NCBI RefSeq assembly: GCF_003634825.1
Contig: NZ_RBXD01000001.1
Location: 2,812,501-2,876,500, forward strand
Reading direction: 5' to 3'
Length of the DNA: 64,000 bases
Origin: Flavobacterium sp. 123
GTDB taxonomy: Bacteria; Bacteroidota; Bacteroidia; Flavobacteriales; Flavobacteriaceae
Positions 18,373-27,609 of the stretch are shown here, one piece after another. How positions within the stretch are numbered: the first letter of the stretch is position 1; each line of letters starts with the position of its first letter. The position numbers were made by a program, and so were the translations under genes. A model generated the notes under the pieces. The model made no database searches. It saw nothing but the letters and a program-made list of their open reading frames with translations, and was not told the DNA's origin.

Positions 18373-19425
18373 TTATAATCCTAAATTTTTTCTGTTTAAC
18401 TCTGTATTTGTTTCTACGGCTGCAAAATCATCAAACGCCTTATCAGTAACTTTAATAATGTGTTTTTTAATAAATTCAGCACCTTCGCGAGCACCATCTT
18501 CTTGATTTTTAATACAACATTCCCATTCCATTACTGCCCAGCCTTTATAATCATATTGCGCTAGTTTGCTGAAAATAGTTTTAAAATCAATTTGACCATC
18601 ACCCGGAGAACGGTAGCGTCCTGCACGATTAGCCCAACTTTGATATCCACCAAAAGTCCCTTGTTTTCCAGTTGAATTGAATTCGGCATCTTTTACGTGA
18701 AACGCTTTTATACGTTCATGATAAAAATCGATATATTGGATATAATCTAATTGTTGTAAAACAAAATGCGATGGGTCATATAGAAGGCAAGCTCTAGAAT
18801 GATTATTTACTGCTTTCAAAAACATTTCATATGTTTCTCCGTCAAATAAATCTTCTCCAGGATGAATTTCATAACAAACATCAACACCATTTTTGTCAAA
18901 TTCATTCAAAATTGGTAACCAACGTTTGGCCAACTCTGCGAATCCATCTTCAATTAAACCAGGTGGACGTTGTGGCCAAGGATGAAAATATTGCCAAAGT
19001 AAAGATCCACTAAACGTAGCATGCGCATTTAATCCTAAGTTTTGAGAAGCTTGTGCCGCATATTTCAATTGTTGAACCGCCCATTCTTGTCTAGCTTTTG
19101 GGTTTCCTCGTAAGTTAGCAGGAGCAAAACCATCAAAAAAATCATCGTAAGCAGGGTGTACAGCTACTAATTGACCTTGTAAATGAGTAGATAATTCTGT
19201 TACTTGTAATCCGTAAGATGCAATTTTACCTTTCAACTCATCCGCATAGGTTTTACTTTCTGCTGCTTTTTGCAAATCAATAAATCGAGCATCTAAAGTT
19301 GGTATTTGCATCCCTTTGAAGCCTAAATCAGCAGCCCATTTGCATATACCATCTAATGAATTAAATGGAGCTTGGCCACTAATAAATTGTGCTAAAAAGA
19401 CACCAGGTCCTTGTATTGTTGTCAT
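18373..19425 (-). CDS. Cytoplasmic TIM-barrel sugar isomerase/epimerase
   Basis: 350 residues, AP-endonuclease-2-like barrel, no signal peptide. Metal-site stretches are VCYEIHPGEDLFDG, LLYDPSHFVLQ, FHVKDAEF and the terminal AVMEWEC. It starts 11 bases before the cytochrome gene on the minus strand and is 40 bases downstream of the second oxidoreductase. It probably converts an imported keto-sugar in the cytoplasm. Confidence 0.88.
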   Translation of the reverse strand: MTTIQGPGVFLAQFISGQAPFNSLDGICKWAADLGFKGMQIPTLDARFIDLQKAAESKTYADELKGKIASYGLQVTELSTHLQGQLVAVHPAYDDFFDGFAPANLRGNPKARQEWAVQQLKYAAQASQNLGLNAHATFSGSLLWQYFHPWPQRPPGLIEDGFAELAKRWLPILNEFDKNGVDVCYEIHPGEDLFDGETYEMFLKAVNNHSRACLLYDPSHFVLQQLDYIQYIDFYHERIKAFHVKDAEFNSTGKQGTFGGYQSWANRAGRYRSPGDGQIDFKTIFSKLAQYDYKGWAVMEWECCIKNQEDGAREGAEFIKKHIIKVTDKAFDDFAAVETNTELNRKNLGL

Positions 19426-19465
19426 ATTTTATTATTGTAAACTTTTAAGAATTCCTAATGATGTA

Positions 19466-20629
19466 TTACAAAACGTAAGGAGTCCATTTTTTATCGGACT
19501 GCGCAGAAGCTACTACGTTATCAATAAACGCCATACCTCTTAATCCGTCTTCAACAGAAGGGAAGTCTAACATTTCTGGTGTTGGTTCTTTACCATCTAA
19601 TTTGCAACCAAGCGTTAAAGCAAAGTTGCGATAGATATTAGCAAAAGCCTCTAAATAACCTTCTGGATGTCCACCAGGAGTACGACAATTATGTATGGCA
19701 AATGAAGATAAATGTGCGCCATAATTTGAACCAGCTCTTAAAATTTGAGTTGGTTCATCTAACCATTTAACTATTAGAGAATTTGGTTCATGCTGAAACC
19801 ATTCAATTCCTCCTTTTTCACCATATACTCTAATTCTTAAAGCATTTTCTTCACCAGCAGCAACTTGAGATGCCATCAAAACACCTTTTGCACCATTATC
19901 AAACTTTAACATTACCGCACCGTCATCATCCATTACACGACCTTCAACTAGAGTGTTTAATTCCGCGCAAATATCAGTGATTTTTGAACCTGTAATATAT
20001 TCAGCAAGATGCGCTGCATGAGTTCCAATATCACCCATAACAGAACTTTTTCCTGATTTCTTTGGATCAGTTCTCCAAGCAGCTTGAGCATTACCTTCTC
20101 TTTCAGATAATTTACTCAACCATCCTTGAGGATATTCAACCCAAACTTTACGAATTTTTCCTAGTTTTCCTTCGCGAACCATTGCTTTCGCTTGTTTCAC
20201 CATTGGATAACCAGAGTAGGTATGTGTCAAACAAAGAATTAATCCTGTTTCTTTTAATTTTTGTTCTAAAAGTCTCGCTTCTTCCATTGAAAAAGTGATT
20301 GGTTTTTCGATAACAACATTAAAACCATAATCCAAAGCCATCATTGCTGGAGCAAAATGAGCAAAGTTAGGAGTAACTATAGTTACAAAATCGATTCGTT
20401 CATCAGCAGGCAGAGCTGCTTCAGCTTTAATCATTTCTTCATAAGTAAGGTATGTTCTTGATTCTGGAAGAAACAACGCTTTACCAGATGCAACTGCTAT
20501 TTCTGGATTAATACTCAATGCACCGCAACTTAATTCTATAAGTCCGTCCATATTTGCTGCTAATCTATGAATTGCTCCGATAAAAGCATCTTGGCCACCA
20601 CCGACCATACCCATTTTTAATTTTCTCAT
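19466..20629 (-). CDS. Cytoplasmic Gfo/Idh/MocA-family oxidoreductase
   Basis: 387 residues. The Rossmann motif GMVGGGQDAFIGAIHR is at the N-terminus, the conserved EKPITFSM lysine is in the middle, and GDIGTHAAHLAEYITG is in the catalytic domain. No signal peptide. Expected NAD(P)-dependent reductase or dehydrogenase of a sugar or cyclitol, plausibly reducing a 3-keto-sugar back to a usable hexose. It is 10 bases downstream of the GMC gene. Confidence 0.9.
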   Translation of the reverse strand: MRKLKMGMVGGGQDAFIGAIHRLAANMDGLIELSCGALSINPEIAVASGKALFLPESRTYLTYEEMIKAEAALPADERIDFVTIVTPNFAHFAPAMMALDYGFNVVIEKPITFSMEEARLLEQKLKETGLILCLTHTYSGYPMVKQAKAMVREGKLGKIRKVWVEYPQGWLSKLSEREGNAQAAWRTDPKKSGKSSVMGDIGTHAAHLAEYITGSKITDICAELNTLVEGRVMDDDGAVMLKFDNGAKGVLMASQVAAGEENALRIRVYGEKGGIEWFQHEPNSLIVKWLDEPTQILRAGSNYGAHLSSFAIHNCRTPGGHPEGYLEAFANIYRNFALTLGCKLDGKEPTPEMLDFPSVEDGLRGMAFIDNVVASAQSDKKWTPYVL

Positions 20630-20639
20630 AATTTGTAAC

Positions 20640-22343
20640 CTAGATATTTTTTTTCTTTAATTCTTTTACTGCATAATCACAAGCACGAGCTGTTAAAGCC
20701 ATGAATGTTAACGATGGGTTTTGACACGCAATTGAAGGCATACAAGAACCATCAGTAACAAATACGTTGTTTACCTCATGCATTTGATTCCATTTGTTTA
20801 AAACAGATGTTTTTGGATCATTACCCATTCTAGCAGTTCCCATTTCGTGGATAGCCATACCTGGATAGCAATCGTTATCATACGTTCTAACATTTTTCAT
20901 TCCTGCAGCTTCAAGCATTTCAGCAGCATCATTAATCATATCTTCACGCATTTTTGCTTCATTCTCTTTGTATTCACAATCAATAGCCAATACAGGTTGT
21001 CCCCATTTGTCTTTTTTAGAATGATCGATGTATACTTTGTTTTCGTAGTAAGGCAACATTTCACCAAAACCACCTAATCCCATACTCCAAGAATCAGCAG
21101 GAAGAGACATTGTATCTTTGAAATCACCACCAAAGGCTAATTCAGCAACTTCTTTATGCCACAAACCTCTACTAGCACCACCTTGATATCCAAAACCTCT
21201 TAAGTAATCTCTTTTGTCGTTACCAATATTTTGGTATCTTGGAATATAAATTCCGTTTGCTCTACGTCCGTAAGTGTATTTATCTTCAAATCCTTCTGCA
21301 CTTCCTTCAGCTCCACAACGGAAATGGTGATCCATTAAATTGTGTCCTAAATGTCCACTTCCATTTCCTAATCCTGTTGGATGCGCCTCCGAAGTAGAGT
21401 TTAATAATATAAAAGTTGATCCTAAAGTTGATCCATTTACAAAAACAATTTTAGCATAAAACTCCATTGTTTCATTTGTTTCAGCATCTATAACCATTAC
21501 ACCTTTTGCTTTTTTAGTGTCTTTATCATAAATGATATGATTCACAATAGAGTAGGGTCTAACCGTTAATCTTTTAGTAGCCATTGCAGCTGGAAGAGTA
21601 GCAGATTGTGTGCTAAAATAAGCACCAAAAGGACATCCGCGACTACATAAGTTTCTGTATTGACAATTTCCACGACCATTGTGAGGAACCGTTAAATTTG
21701 CGGTACGACCAATTGTCATAATTCTTGATCTGTTGTAGTGTTTCTCAATTCTTTCTTTAACTGATTTTTCTACACAGTTCATATCCATTGGAGGAAGGAA
21801 ATGTCCATCTGGCAATAAAGGCCAATTTTCATTTTGCCCACTAATCCCTGCAAATTTCTCAGCATAATCATACCAAGGAGCAAGATCTTTGTAACGAATA
21901 GGCCAGTCATTACCATGACCATCTTTTGCATTATCTTCAAAATTATGGTCGCTAAAACGGTAACTTTGACGTCCCCACATTAATGATTTTCCACCTACGT
22001 GAAATCCTCTATACCAATCAAAACGTTTGTCTTCAGTATATGGACATTCAATATCATTTACCCACCATTTTTCATTAGCTTCACTGTACGGATAATCTCT
22101 TTTTTGAACCGGATGCGTAGCTTTTTGTTCTTCAGTAAGTCTACCAGCGTGTTCAAATTCCCATGGCGCTTTCATAGCAGATTCATAATCTGTTACGTGT
22201 TCAATGTTCATTCCTCGCTCCAGCATCAATACTTTAAGTCCTTTTTCTGTAAGTTCTTTTGCTGCCCAACCACCACTAATTCCTGATCCTATTACAATAG
22301 CATCATAAGTGTTTTGTTCCTTTAAATTGGTATTTATATTCAC
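20640..22343 (-). CDS. GMC-family sugar dehydrogenase, catalytic FAD subunit
   Basis: 567 residues. The FAD-binding GxGxxG is in YDAIVIGSGISGGWAAKEL. The active-site pair of the family is visible as His499 (IHEMGTARMG) and Asn542 (CQNPSLT). Cysteines at NCQYRNLCSRGCPFG resemble the Cys motif of membrane-linked gluconate/glucoside dehydrogenase large subunits. It has no signal peptide; the partner gene at 22401 carries a Tat-like leader, so export as a complex is likely. Predicted to oxidise a sugar ring at C3, passing electrons to the operon's cytochrome c. Confidence 0.92.
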   Translation of the reverse strand: MNINTNLKEQNTYDAIVIGSGISGGWAAKELTEKGLKVLMLERGMNIEHVTDYESAMKAPWEFEHAGRLTEEQKATHPVQKRDYPYSEANEKWWVNDIECPYTEDKRFDWYRGFHVGGKSLMWGRQSYRFSDHNFEDNAKDGHGNDWPIRYKDLAPWYDYAEKFAGISGQNENWPLLPDGHFLPPMDMNCVEKSVKERIEKHYNRSRIMTIGRTANLTVPHNGRGNCQYRNLCSRGCPFGAYFSTQSATLPAAMATKRLTVRPYSIVNHIIYDKDTKKAKGVMVIDAETNETMEFYAKIVFVNGSTLGSTFILLNSTSEAHPTGLGNGSGHLGHNLMDHHFRCGAEGSAEGFEDKYTYGRRANGIYIPRYQNIGNDKRDYLRGFGYQGGASRGLWHKEVAELAFGGDFKDTMSLPADSWSMGLGGFGEMLPYYENKVYIDHSKKDKWGQPVLAIDCEYKENEAKMREDMINDAAEMLEAAGMKNVRTYDNDCYPGMAIHEMGTARMGNDPKTSVLNKWNQMHEVNNVFVTDGSCMPSIACQNPSLTFMALTARACDYAVKELKKKNI

Positions 22344-22400
22344 GTGTATGTAATTTTTTATTTGTAAAATAGTTTAATAGCAAGTAGATTTTGATAACTA

Positions 22401-22964
22401 CTAGTTAGTAGCCCAAGCTTTTTGTCCAGGTTTGTATTCTGCACTTCCATCATATCTACCAGGTACTGGAAGATATTCACGAGCTTGAGTACATCCAATT
22501 TCTGAAGAGAAATAACCAAGAATTGTTAAATCTCTAGCGATCAAAAAGAATGAAGGTGCTTTATTAGAAGCAATAGCTTCATCAGTTAAACTATGCATTA
22601 ATTTTTGACGCTCTTCGATAGACATTGACATAAAATCTTTATTGAAATCTTTTAAGCATTTCGCTTGCATATCTTTCATTCCAGAAGCAAAAATTTGTTG
22701 CATTTGAGCTGGGTAACAATCACGAACCATCATTGGAATAAATGCTCCCAATCCTGCTGCTTTAGCTCCAGGAGATGATGCTGTAGTTGGAATTATAATA
22801 TCTGCAAATTCAGCTAAGATTTCTTCATCTGTTGCAGAGAAAGATATAAAGTTTTTATCCTTATCTAAAACAGTAAAACTTTCAAATAAAACTCCCATTG
22901 TTGTCGCTGATATTGCGCCACCCATTAAAAACGCTACTTTTTTTAGTGCTTCCCGTCTATCCAT
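22401..22964 (-). CDS. Gluconate 2-dehydrogenase subunit 3-type small subunit
   Basis: 187 residues, the small chaperone-like subunit that accompanies GMC dehydrogenases. It has a Tat-like leader (MDRREALKKVAFLMGGAISA) and the family's helical body with EEILAEFADIIIPTT, SPGAKAAGLGAF and the C-terminal PGQKAW. It is first in the operon. Its role would be folding, FAD loading and co-export of the catalytic subunit. Confidence 0.9.
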   Translation of the reverse strand: MDRREALKKVAFLMGGAISATTMGVLFESFTVLDKDKNFISFSATDEEILAEFADIIIPTTASSPGAKAAGLGAFIPMMVRDCYPAQMQQIFASGMKDMQAKCLKDFNKDFMSMSIEERQKLMHSLTDEAIASNKAPSFFLIARDLTILGYFSSEIGCTQAREYLPVPGRYDGSAEYKPGQKAWATN

Positions 22965-23370
22965 TTGATATAATTATTATTTATTATAAATTATTGATGA
23001 AAATTATGCAATTATTAATGCATTACAATAATAAATAAAAAAAAGACAGATTCGTTTTTTTAATGTTAATTTATTGACGGAATTAAATAATTTATAAATT
23101 ATTAAGGGTTTAGCTTTAAAAAATTCATCAAAAACTAGCTCAATTTAGTTAAACACAAAGGAAAATGCAGTTTTAAGAATTATCATAAAATGTTAAAAAG
23201 AGTAATAACGCGATTTTAAGTAGGTTTTTTATTCCAAAAAAAGCTTCTACAACGTTTTTTTCGTCCTCATTGCGTTAAAATGACGTTTTATGTTGAAATA
23301 ATTTTAAAAAAAATACGCTCCTAAAAACTAGAGAAATTTAAGCTTTAATTCTGGAAACATTATTCGAAAT
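22965..23370. other. 406-base gap, probable promoter region of the keto-sugar operon
   Basis: No open frame or RNA gene is recognisable. The gap is very AT-rich and contains a perfect 18-base palindrome, AATAATTTATAAATTATT (23086-23103). The nearest -7-like element on the minus strand is TATTATTG (complement of 23026-23033), one mismatch from consensus and lacking a well-spaced TTG. No clear terminator follows the gene ending at 23371. Confidence 0.35.
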
Positions 23371-24561
23371 TTATCTTTCAAATAACCCCAATGTACCACC
23401 AACCCAATCCTTGTCTTTATTAAATTTAACACCTATCATTTCGCCACGACTCAGCCTAGCTAGATTACAAAGAAGAGTAGGGGAATCATTCCCTTTTTTC
23501 CATACACAAAGGACTCGAATTTCAGCTTTAACCTTTCCATCTGGCGATTGTACTATAGGAATATAATTAACTTTCTTTTGCAGAATATAAAGTTCTTTAT
23601 CCAAAACAGATTCGACATCTTCTTTTTTTACATGAAAAATAACACCTGAACCCGAAAACGAAAACAAAGGCTTTAGAACATAATTTTCAAGATCTTCAGG
23701 TATTTCTTTTAAGTCACTCAAAAGAGTAGTTTCTATAAAATACTTTCCTTTTAAAAAAGGTAAAATAAACTTACTGATTCTAAAAAACCAATTCGGATGG
23801 CCCGCCCATTCTACATCTAGGTCATCTGAAAAACTAAAATTCAATTTTAAATCTGTTCGCAAATCTAATTCATCAAAAATGACTCGATTGTAAATTCGCT
23901 TTATCTGAATGTCATTTCCAGCTTCGTTTTTATAAAATAGTTGTTTCCCTTTTTTTATTACATCTGTAACACATACTATAGGAATACCAATATCTCTTCG
24001 GCAGTAGTAGAAATCAATTTTTGTGTTTTGCTTTTCAGGTTCAATCTCAAGTAAAACTACATTTTCTTTGGGATGATTATTACAAATTACATCCTCTAAA
24101 ATAGTCAGATATTCTTGAGATTCAATGCCATTAACAAAAGGCGTTAACGATTCAAGAAAAGAATATTGCTTCTTGAATTTTTCATATAAATTAATCTGAT
24201 AATTAAATAAAGAAGGGAATCCTTGAACCTCAATTAACTTAGGAATAACAAGTCCATCTTCTTCACATATCCCAAAATCAATAGCCAAAAAAGTGGTGTG
24301 TTCATCTTCATTTGGAACTTTATTATTTAATTCTAACGATTTATCAGTTAAAGATTTAAACCTTTCGTCCTTAATCAAAGCTATAACTTCATTTGAACCT
24401 TCAATCAATTGATTTTTTAGTTCATTTGAAATAAAAAACGGTGTTTCTCCTAATCGAAAAGTTGGCATGTAATCAAAATCAGAAGCAATATCATCTTTTA
24501 ATTGCTGGTATTTATCTTCTGTAAATTGAGCATTAAATAACTCCCGATATTTAGAAACCAT
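23371..24561 (-). CDS. ATP-grasp-like ligase, apparently circularly permuted
   Basis: 396 residues, not confidently named. The metal-site-like element IPKLIEVQGFPSLF (Glu111) comes first, while the ATP-site elements come late: YVLKPLFSFSGSG (Lys297, Gly-rich loop) and VKAEIRVLCVW (Arg349), then LARLSRGEMIGVKF. In classical ATP-grasp proteins the acidic motif comes last, so the order suggests a permuted ATP-grasp of the glutathionylspermidine-synthetase type (inference). Predicted to form an amide bond. It is the last gene of a five-gene minus-strand cluster, 16 bases after the amidotransferase. Confidence 0.6.
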   Translation of the reverse strand: MVSKYRELFNAQFTEDKYQQLKDDIASDFDYMPTFRLGETPFFISNELKNQLIEGSNEVIALIKDERFKSLTDKSLELNNKVPNEDEHTTFLAIDFGICEEDGLVIPKLIEVQGFPSLFNYQINLYEKFKKQYSFLESLTPFVNGIESQEYLTILEDVICNNHPKENVVLLEIEPEKQNTKIDFYYCRRDIGIPIVCVTDVIKKGKQLFYKNEAGNDIQIKRIYNRVIFDELDLRTDLKLNFSFSDDLDVEWAGHPNWFFRISKFILPFLKGKYFIETTLLSDLKEIPEDLENYVLKPLFSFSGSGVIFHVKKEDVESVLDKELYILQKKVNYIPIVQSPDGKVKAEIRVLCVWKKGNDSPTLLCNLARLSRGEMIGVKFNKDKDWVGGTLGLFER

Positions 24562-24577
24562 ATTCTTATTTCTTTAA

Positions 24578-25408
24578 TTAATTAGAAAGTGTTTTATTTG
24601 TTTTTATCAAGTCATTTATAGCAATACGGAGAAAATTTGGTATTAAAGTTTCATTTGTTCGGTATATTTTATCATCATCTAATAAATCTTCCAACATATT
24701 TCGGAACTTTCTTTTTCCTTTCATTTTTCTAATCTTATCCTTAACCTCTTTATTTCTAAGATGCGAAATAAAACTTATTGGATCTGCTTCTGGATGAAAT
24801 TGAGTACCAACAAAATAATCTGTGAACCGAACCGCCATAATTGCTCGCTCATATTGCACGTAATCCCGTATTTTTTCCAAAGAAATGATTTTAGCACCTT
24901 TGGCTTTAAAAACACTCAAATTGGGTTGAACAACCTGATAATCTCTAGAATCAATAGCGTAAAACGGATCGTCTAATCCTTCAAAAAGAGGATCGTTAAT
25001 TCCTTCTTTTGTTTTATGAATAGTCATCACACCAAAAGAAGTATCGTTGCGCTTTGTAATTTCGGCCAAGCCAAAATGTTTACAAGCCATTTGAAACGAA
25101 TGACATATAAACAAAACGTGTTTTTTAACTTCATTTTCGGTATTCCATCTATTGAGCTTATCAATAAATTCATAGTATTTTACGTCCCAATCCCCATCAC
25201 CAACCAAGGGATTTCCTGGACCACCAGAGGAAATATAAATATCAAATTTTTCTATATTAGGTAATTCAGCTTTTTTTCTTACATCAAAAATCTCAAAGCT
25301 AATAACTGGGGTAAATCGATTTATGACATCAATAATACAGCGCATTCCTTGATTTGGCTCGCCATTATACATATCTAAAATTGCAACTTTTATGGTATTT
25401 TGATTCAT
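24578..25408 (-). CDS. Class I glutamine amidotransferase-like protein
   Basis: 276 residues with a GATase1 fold like the GMP-synthase amidotransferase domain. The triad is Cys102 (LFICHSFQMAC), His205 and Glu207 (TQFHPEAD). The nucleophile loop reads CHSFQ where most members have CxGxQ, a mild departure. The C-terminal 60 residues are a basic tail (KIRKMKGKRKF) beyond the domain. It lies between the permuted ATP-grasp and the GCS2 ligase, so it may supply ammonia from glutamine or hydrolyse a gamma-glutamyl bond in their product. Confidence 0.85.
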   Translation of the reverse strand: MNQNTIKVAILDMYNGEPNQGMRCIIDVINRFTPVISFEIFDVRKKAELPNIEKFDIYISSGGPGNPLVGDGDWDVKYYEFIDKLNRWNTENEVKKHVLFICHSFQMACKHFGLAEITKRNDTSFGVMTIHKTKEGINDPLFEGLDDPFYAIDSRDYQVVQPNLSVFKAKGAKIISLEKIRDYVQYERAIMAVRFTDYFVGTQFHPEADPISFISHLRNKEVKDKIRKMKGKRKFRNMLEDLLDDDKIYRTNETLIPNFLRIAINDLIKTNKTLSN

Positions 25409-25466
25409 TATGTTATTTTTAAAAAATCATACAAATATATTGATTTTTTATATGTGATTTTTTGAT

Positions 25467-26579
25467 TTAAAGCCCTTTAGTAAATTCATCTGTAATAAAA
25501 TCTACAACCTTACATAAATCATTTGTTTGTTGAAAAACAGCCAATTGTTTATCTGCTCCAGTTCCGTTTTTTAATATTTCATGCACAAAATTAATGTCCT
25601 CCCGACTGCCTAATTCATCAACTACATCATCAATAAAATCCAATAATTCCAGAATCAGCATCTTAGTTTCTACTTCTTTTTGCAATCCAAAATCAATCAT
25701 ATTATTATCGATTCCGTAACGAGCAGCTCTAAATTTATTTTCTTTAATCAGTGCCAAACGATAAATATTGAAACTGGTATTGTTCATGTTTAGTTTGTAC
25801 AACTTAGCCACAATAGCCTGAATTATAGCTACAATACAAATTGTTTCTTCCACAGTTAAACACATATCGCAAATTCTAAATTCGATGGTATTGTAAAATG
25901 GATGTAGACGTAAATCCCACCATATTTTTTTAGGATTATCAATACAATTGGTTTTAACTAATGTGTCTAAATAATTTTCATAGGAACTTACGGAATCAAA
26001 ATATTCAGGCAATCCAGTTCTTGGAAATTTATCAAAAACCTTAGTTCTAAAAGATTTATATCCCGTTTGTCTTCCTTCCCAAAAAGGAGAATTTGTAGAA
26101 AGCGCAAATATATGTGGCAAAAAATAGGTTGCTTGATTCATTAATTGCAAGCCAATTTCTCGATTTTCAATACCTACATGACAATGCATTCCAAAAATTA
26201 AATTAGAACGCGCTGCATCTTGCAATTCATTAACAATGTCATGATATCGGGGATCATCCGTTATGGGTTGGTCTTGCCATTTAGAAAAGGGATGGGTTCC
26301 TGCACCACCTACAATCAGTTCTTGTTTATGAGCTAATTCAACTATTTTTGACCTCAAAAACCGAATCTCATTTCTGGCATCACTAACACTATTACAAATA
26401 TTAGTCCCTACTTCAACCACAGATTGATGCATTTCTGCTTTGACCTGCTCGTTTAAAATTATTTTTGCACCATCAACAATTTTTGATAAATGGGAACGTA
26501 AATCTCTAGTAACAGGATCTATAATTTGATATTCTTCTTCAACACCAAGTGTAAAAATCGGCAATTTTTTCATTTTCAT
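25467..26579 (-). CDS. GCS2-family carboxylate-amine ligase (YbdK-like)
   Basis: 370 residues, glutamate-cysteine ligase family 2. It begins with the diagnostic FTLGVEEEYQIID (metal-binding glutamates 14-16). It also has GMHCHVGIENREIG and WDLRLHPFYNTIEFRICD, which match the ATP/metal core of the YbdK group. These enzymes form amide bonds to glutamate-like substrates; YbdK has weak gamma-glutamylcysteine ligase activity. Within this cluster it is more likely to build a special gamma-linked metabolite than glutathione. Confidence 0.9.
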   Translation of the reverse strand: MKMKKLPIFTLGVEEEYQIIDPVTRDLRSHLSKIVDGAKIILNEQVKAEMHQSVVEVGTNICNSVSDARNEIRFLRSKIVELAHKQELIVGGAGTHPFSKWQDQPITDDPRYHDIVNELQDAARSNLIFGMHCHVGIENREIGLQLMNQATYFLPHIFALSTNSPFWEGRQTGYKSFRTKVFDKFPRTGLPEYFDSVSSYENYLDTLVKTNCIDNPKKIWWDLRLHPFYNTIEFRICDMCLTVEETICIVAIIQAIVAKLYKLNMNNTSFNIYRLALIKENKFRAARYGIDNNMIDFGLQKEVETKMLILELLDFIDDVVDELGSREDINFVHEILKNGTGADKQLAVFQQTNDLCKVVDFITDEFTKGL

Positions 26580-26646
26580 TCTTTTTTAAAAACAGTTCCT
26601 TTCGGAAGCACAGCATACTCTTTTACATTCAAATTGGATAGATAAT

Positions 26647-27597
26647 TTATTTATTCTCAGCAACAGCTTCTTTGATAAAAGTACCCCAAGTCAAATTGAT
26701 TTTTCCTGATTTTTGTTTTTTTGCGAAAGCAATAGCCATTTTAGCTGATTCTTCCACAACCCATTCGAAATTCTCTGCTCCAACAGAATTAATATCCGCA
26801 TCAGGCGCAGGATTTCCAAAATCTATGGCATATGGAATTCCATCTCGAACAGCAAATTCAACAGTATTAAAATCATATCCTAATCCTTTACAAAGGCGTA
26901 AAGTGTACTCTTTTATGGTAGCGAGTAACTTTTTATCTACTGGCGGTCCATCTATCACATAGCGTAAATGGTGCGGATTCCTAGGTTCATACTGCATAAT
27001 TCGAACTGCTTTACAACCCAAACAGTATACTCTGAAATACTCTGTGAATACAATTTCCTCTTGTAACATCATAACTAATTGTCCCGTTTCCTGATGCTTC
27101 TCCCAAAATTCTTCTTTGTTCTCAAGGCGATATACATTTTTCCAGCCACCACCAGCATAAGGTTTCATGTATGCAGGAAAACCAATGTAATCAAAAATAT
27201 ACTGCCAATCCATTGGATATTTTAGGTTTCTGAAAGAATTTCCGGTTGTATCAGTAGGATGTTCCGCAGAAGGTAAAATAACGGTGTTAGGCAAGGGAAC
27301 GCCTAAAGTATTCGCTAAAGCATTATTGAAAAATTTATCATCCGCACTCCACCAAAAAGGATTATTAATCACATTAGTTCCCGTAAGTGCAGCATTCTTT
27401 AAATAGGCGCGGTAAAAAGGAACATCTTGCGAAATTCTGTCTATAATTACAGCATATTCTCCTCCTTGATTTTGAACTACTTTATCTATAGAAACTGCTT
27501 CGGCTATAATTCCTTTCTCGTTTTTTGAATTCACTCTATCAATAAAAGCCTGAGGATAGGTATCTTCCATACCATATAAAATTCCAATTTTTTTCAT
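26647..27597 (-). CDS. ATP-grasp ligase (RimK / D-Ala-D-Ala ligase-like)
   Basis: 316 residues. ATP-grasp elements in classical order: Lys145 with a Gly-rich loop (YMKPYAGGGWKN), the hinge LQEEIVFTEYFRVY, and the acidic end motif VEFAVRDGIPYAIDFGNPAPDAD (Asp259, Asn262) given here in part. It should activate a carboxylate as an acyl phosphate for amide bond formation. It lies 12 bases downstream of the esterase gene and 67 upstream of GCS2. This is the second of two ATP-grasp genes in the cluster. Confidence 0.85.
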   Translation of the reverse strand: MKKIGILYGMEDTYPQAFIDRVNSKNEKGIIAEAVSIDKVVQNQGGEYAVIIDRISQDVPFYRAYLKNAALTGTNVINNPFWWSADDKFFNNALANTLGVPLPNTVILPSAEHPTDTTGNSFRNLKYPMDWQYIFDYIGFPAYMKPYAGGGWKNVYRLENKEEFWEKHQETGQLVMMLQEEIVFTEYFRVYCLGCKAVRIMQYEPRNPHHLRYVIDGPPVDKKLLATIKEYTLRLCKGLGYDFNTVEFAVRDGIPYAIDFGNPAPDADINSVGAENFEWVVEESAKMAIAFAKKQKSGKINLTWGTFIKEAVAENK

Positions 27598-27609
27598 ATT
27601 AATCTATTT

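Noticed and set aside
23086..23103. Perfect AT palindrome as an operator
   Set aside because: Pure A/T palindromes of this size are expected in such AT-rich gaps; no second half-site or GC anchor supports a protein-binding site.
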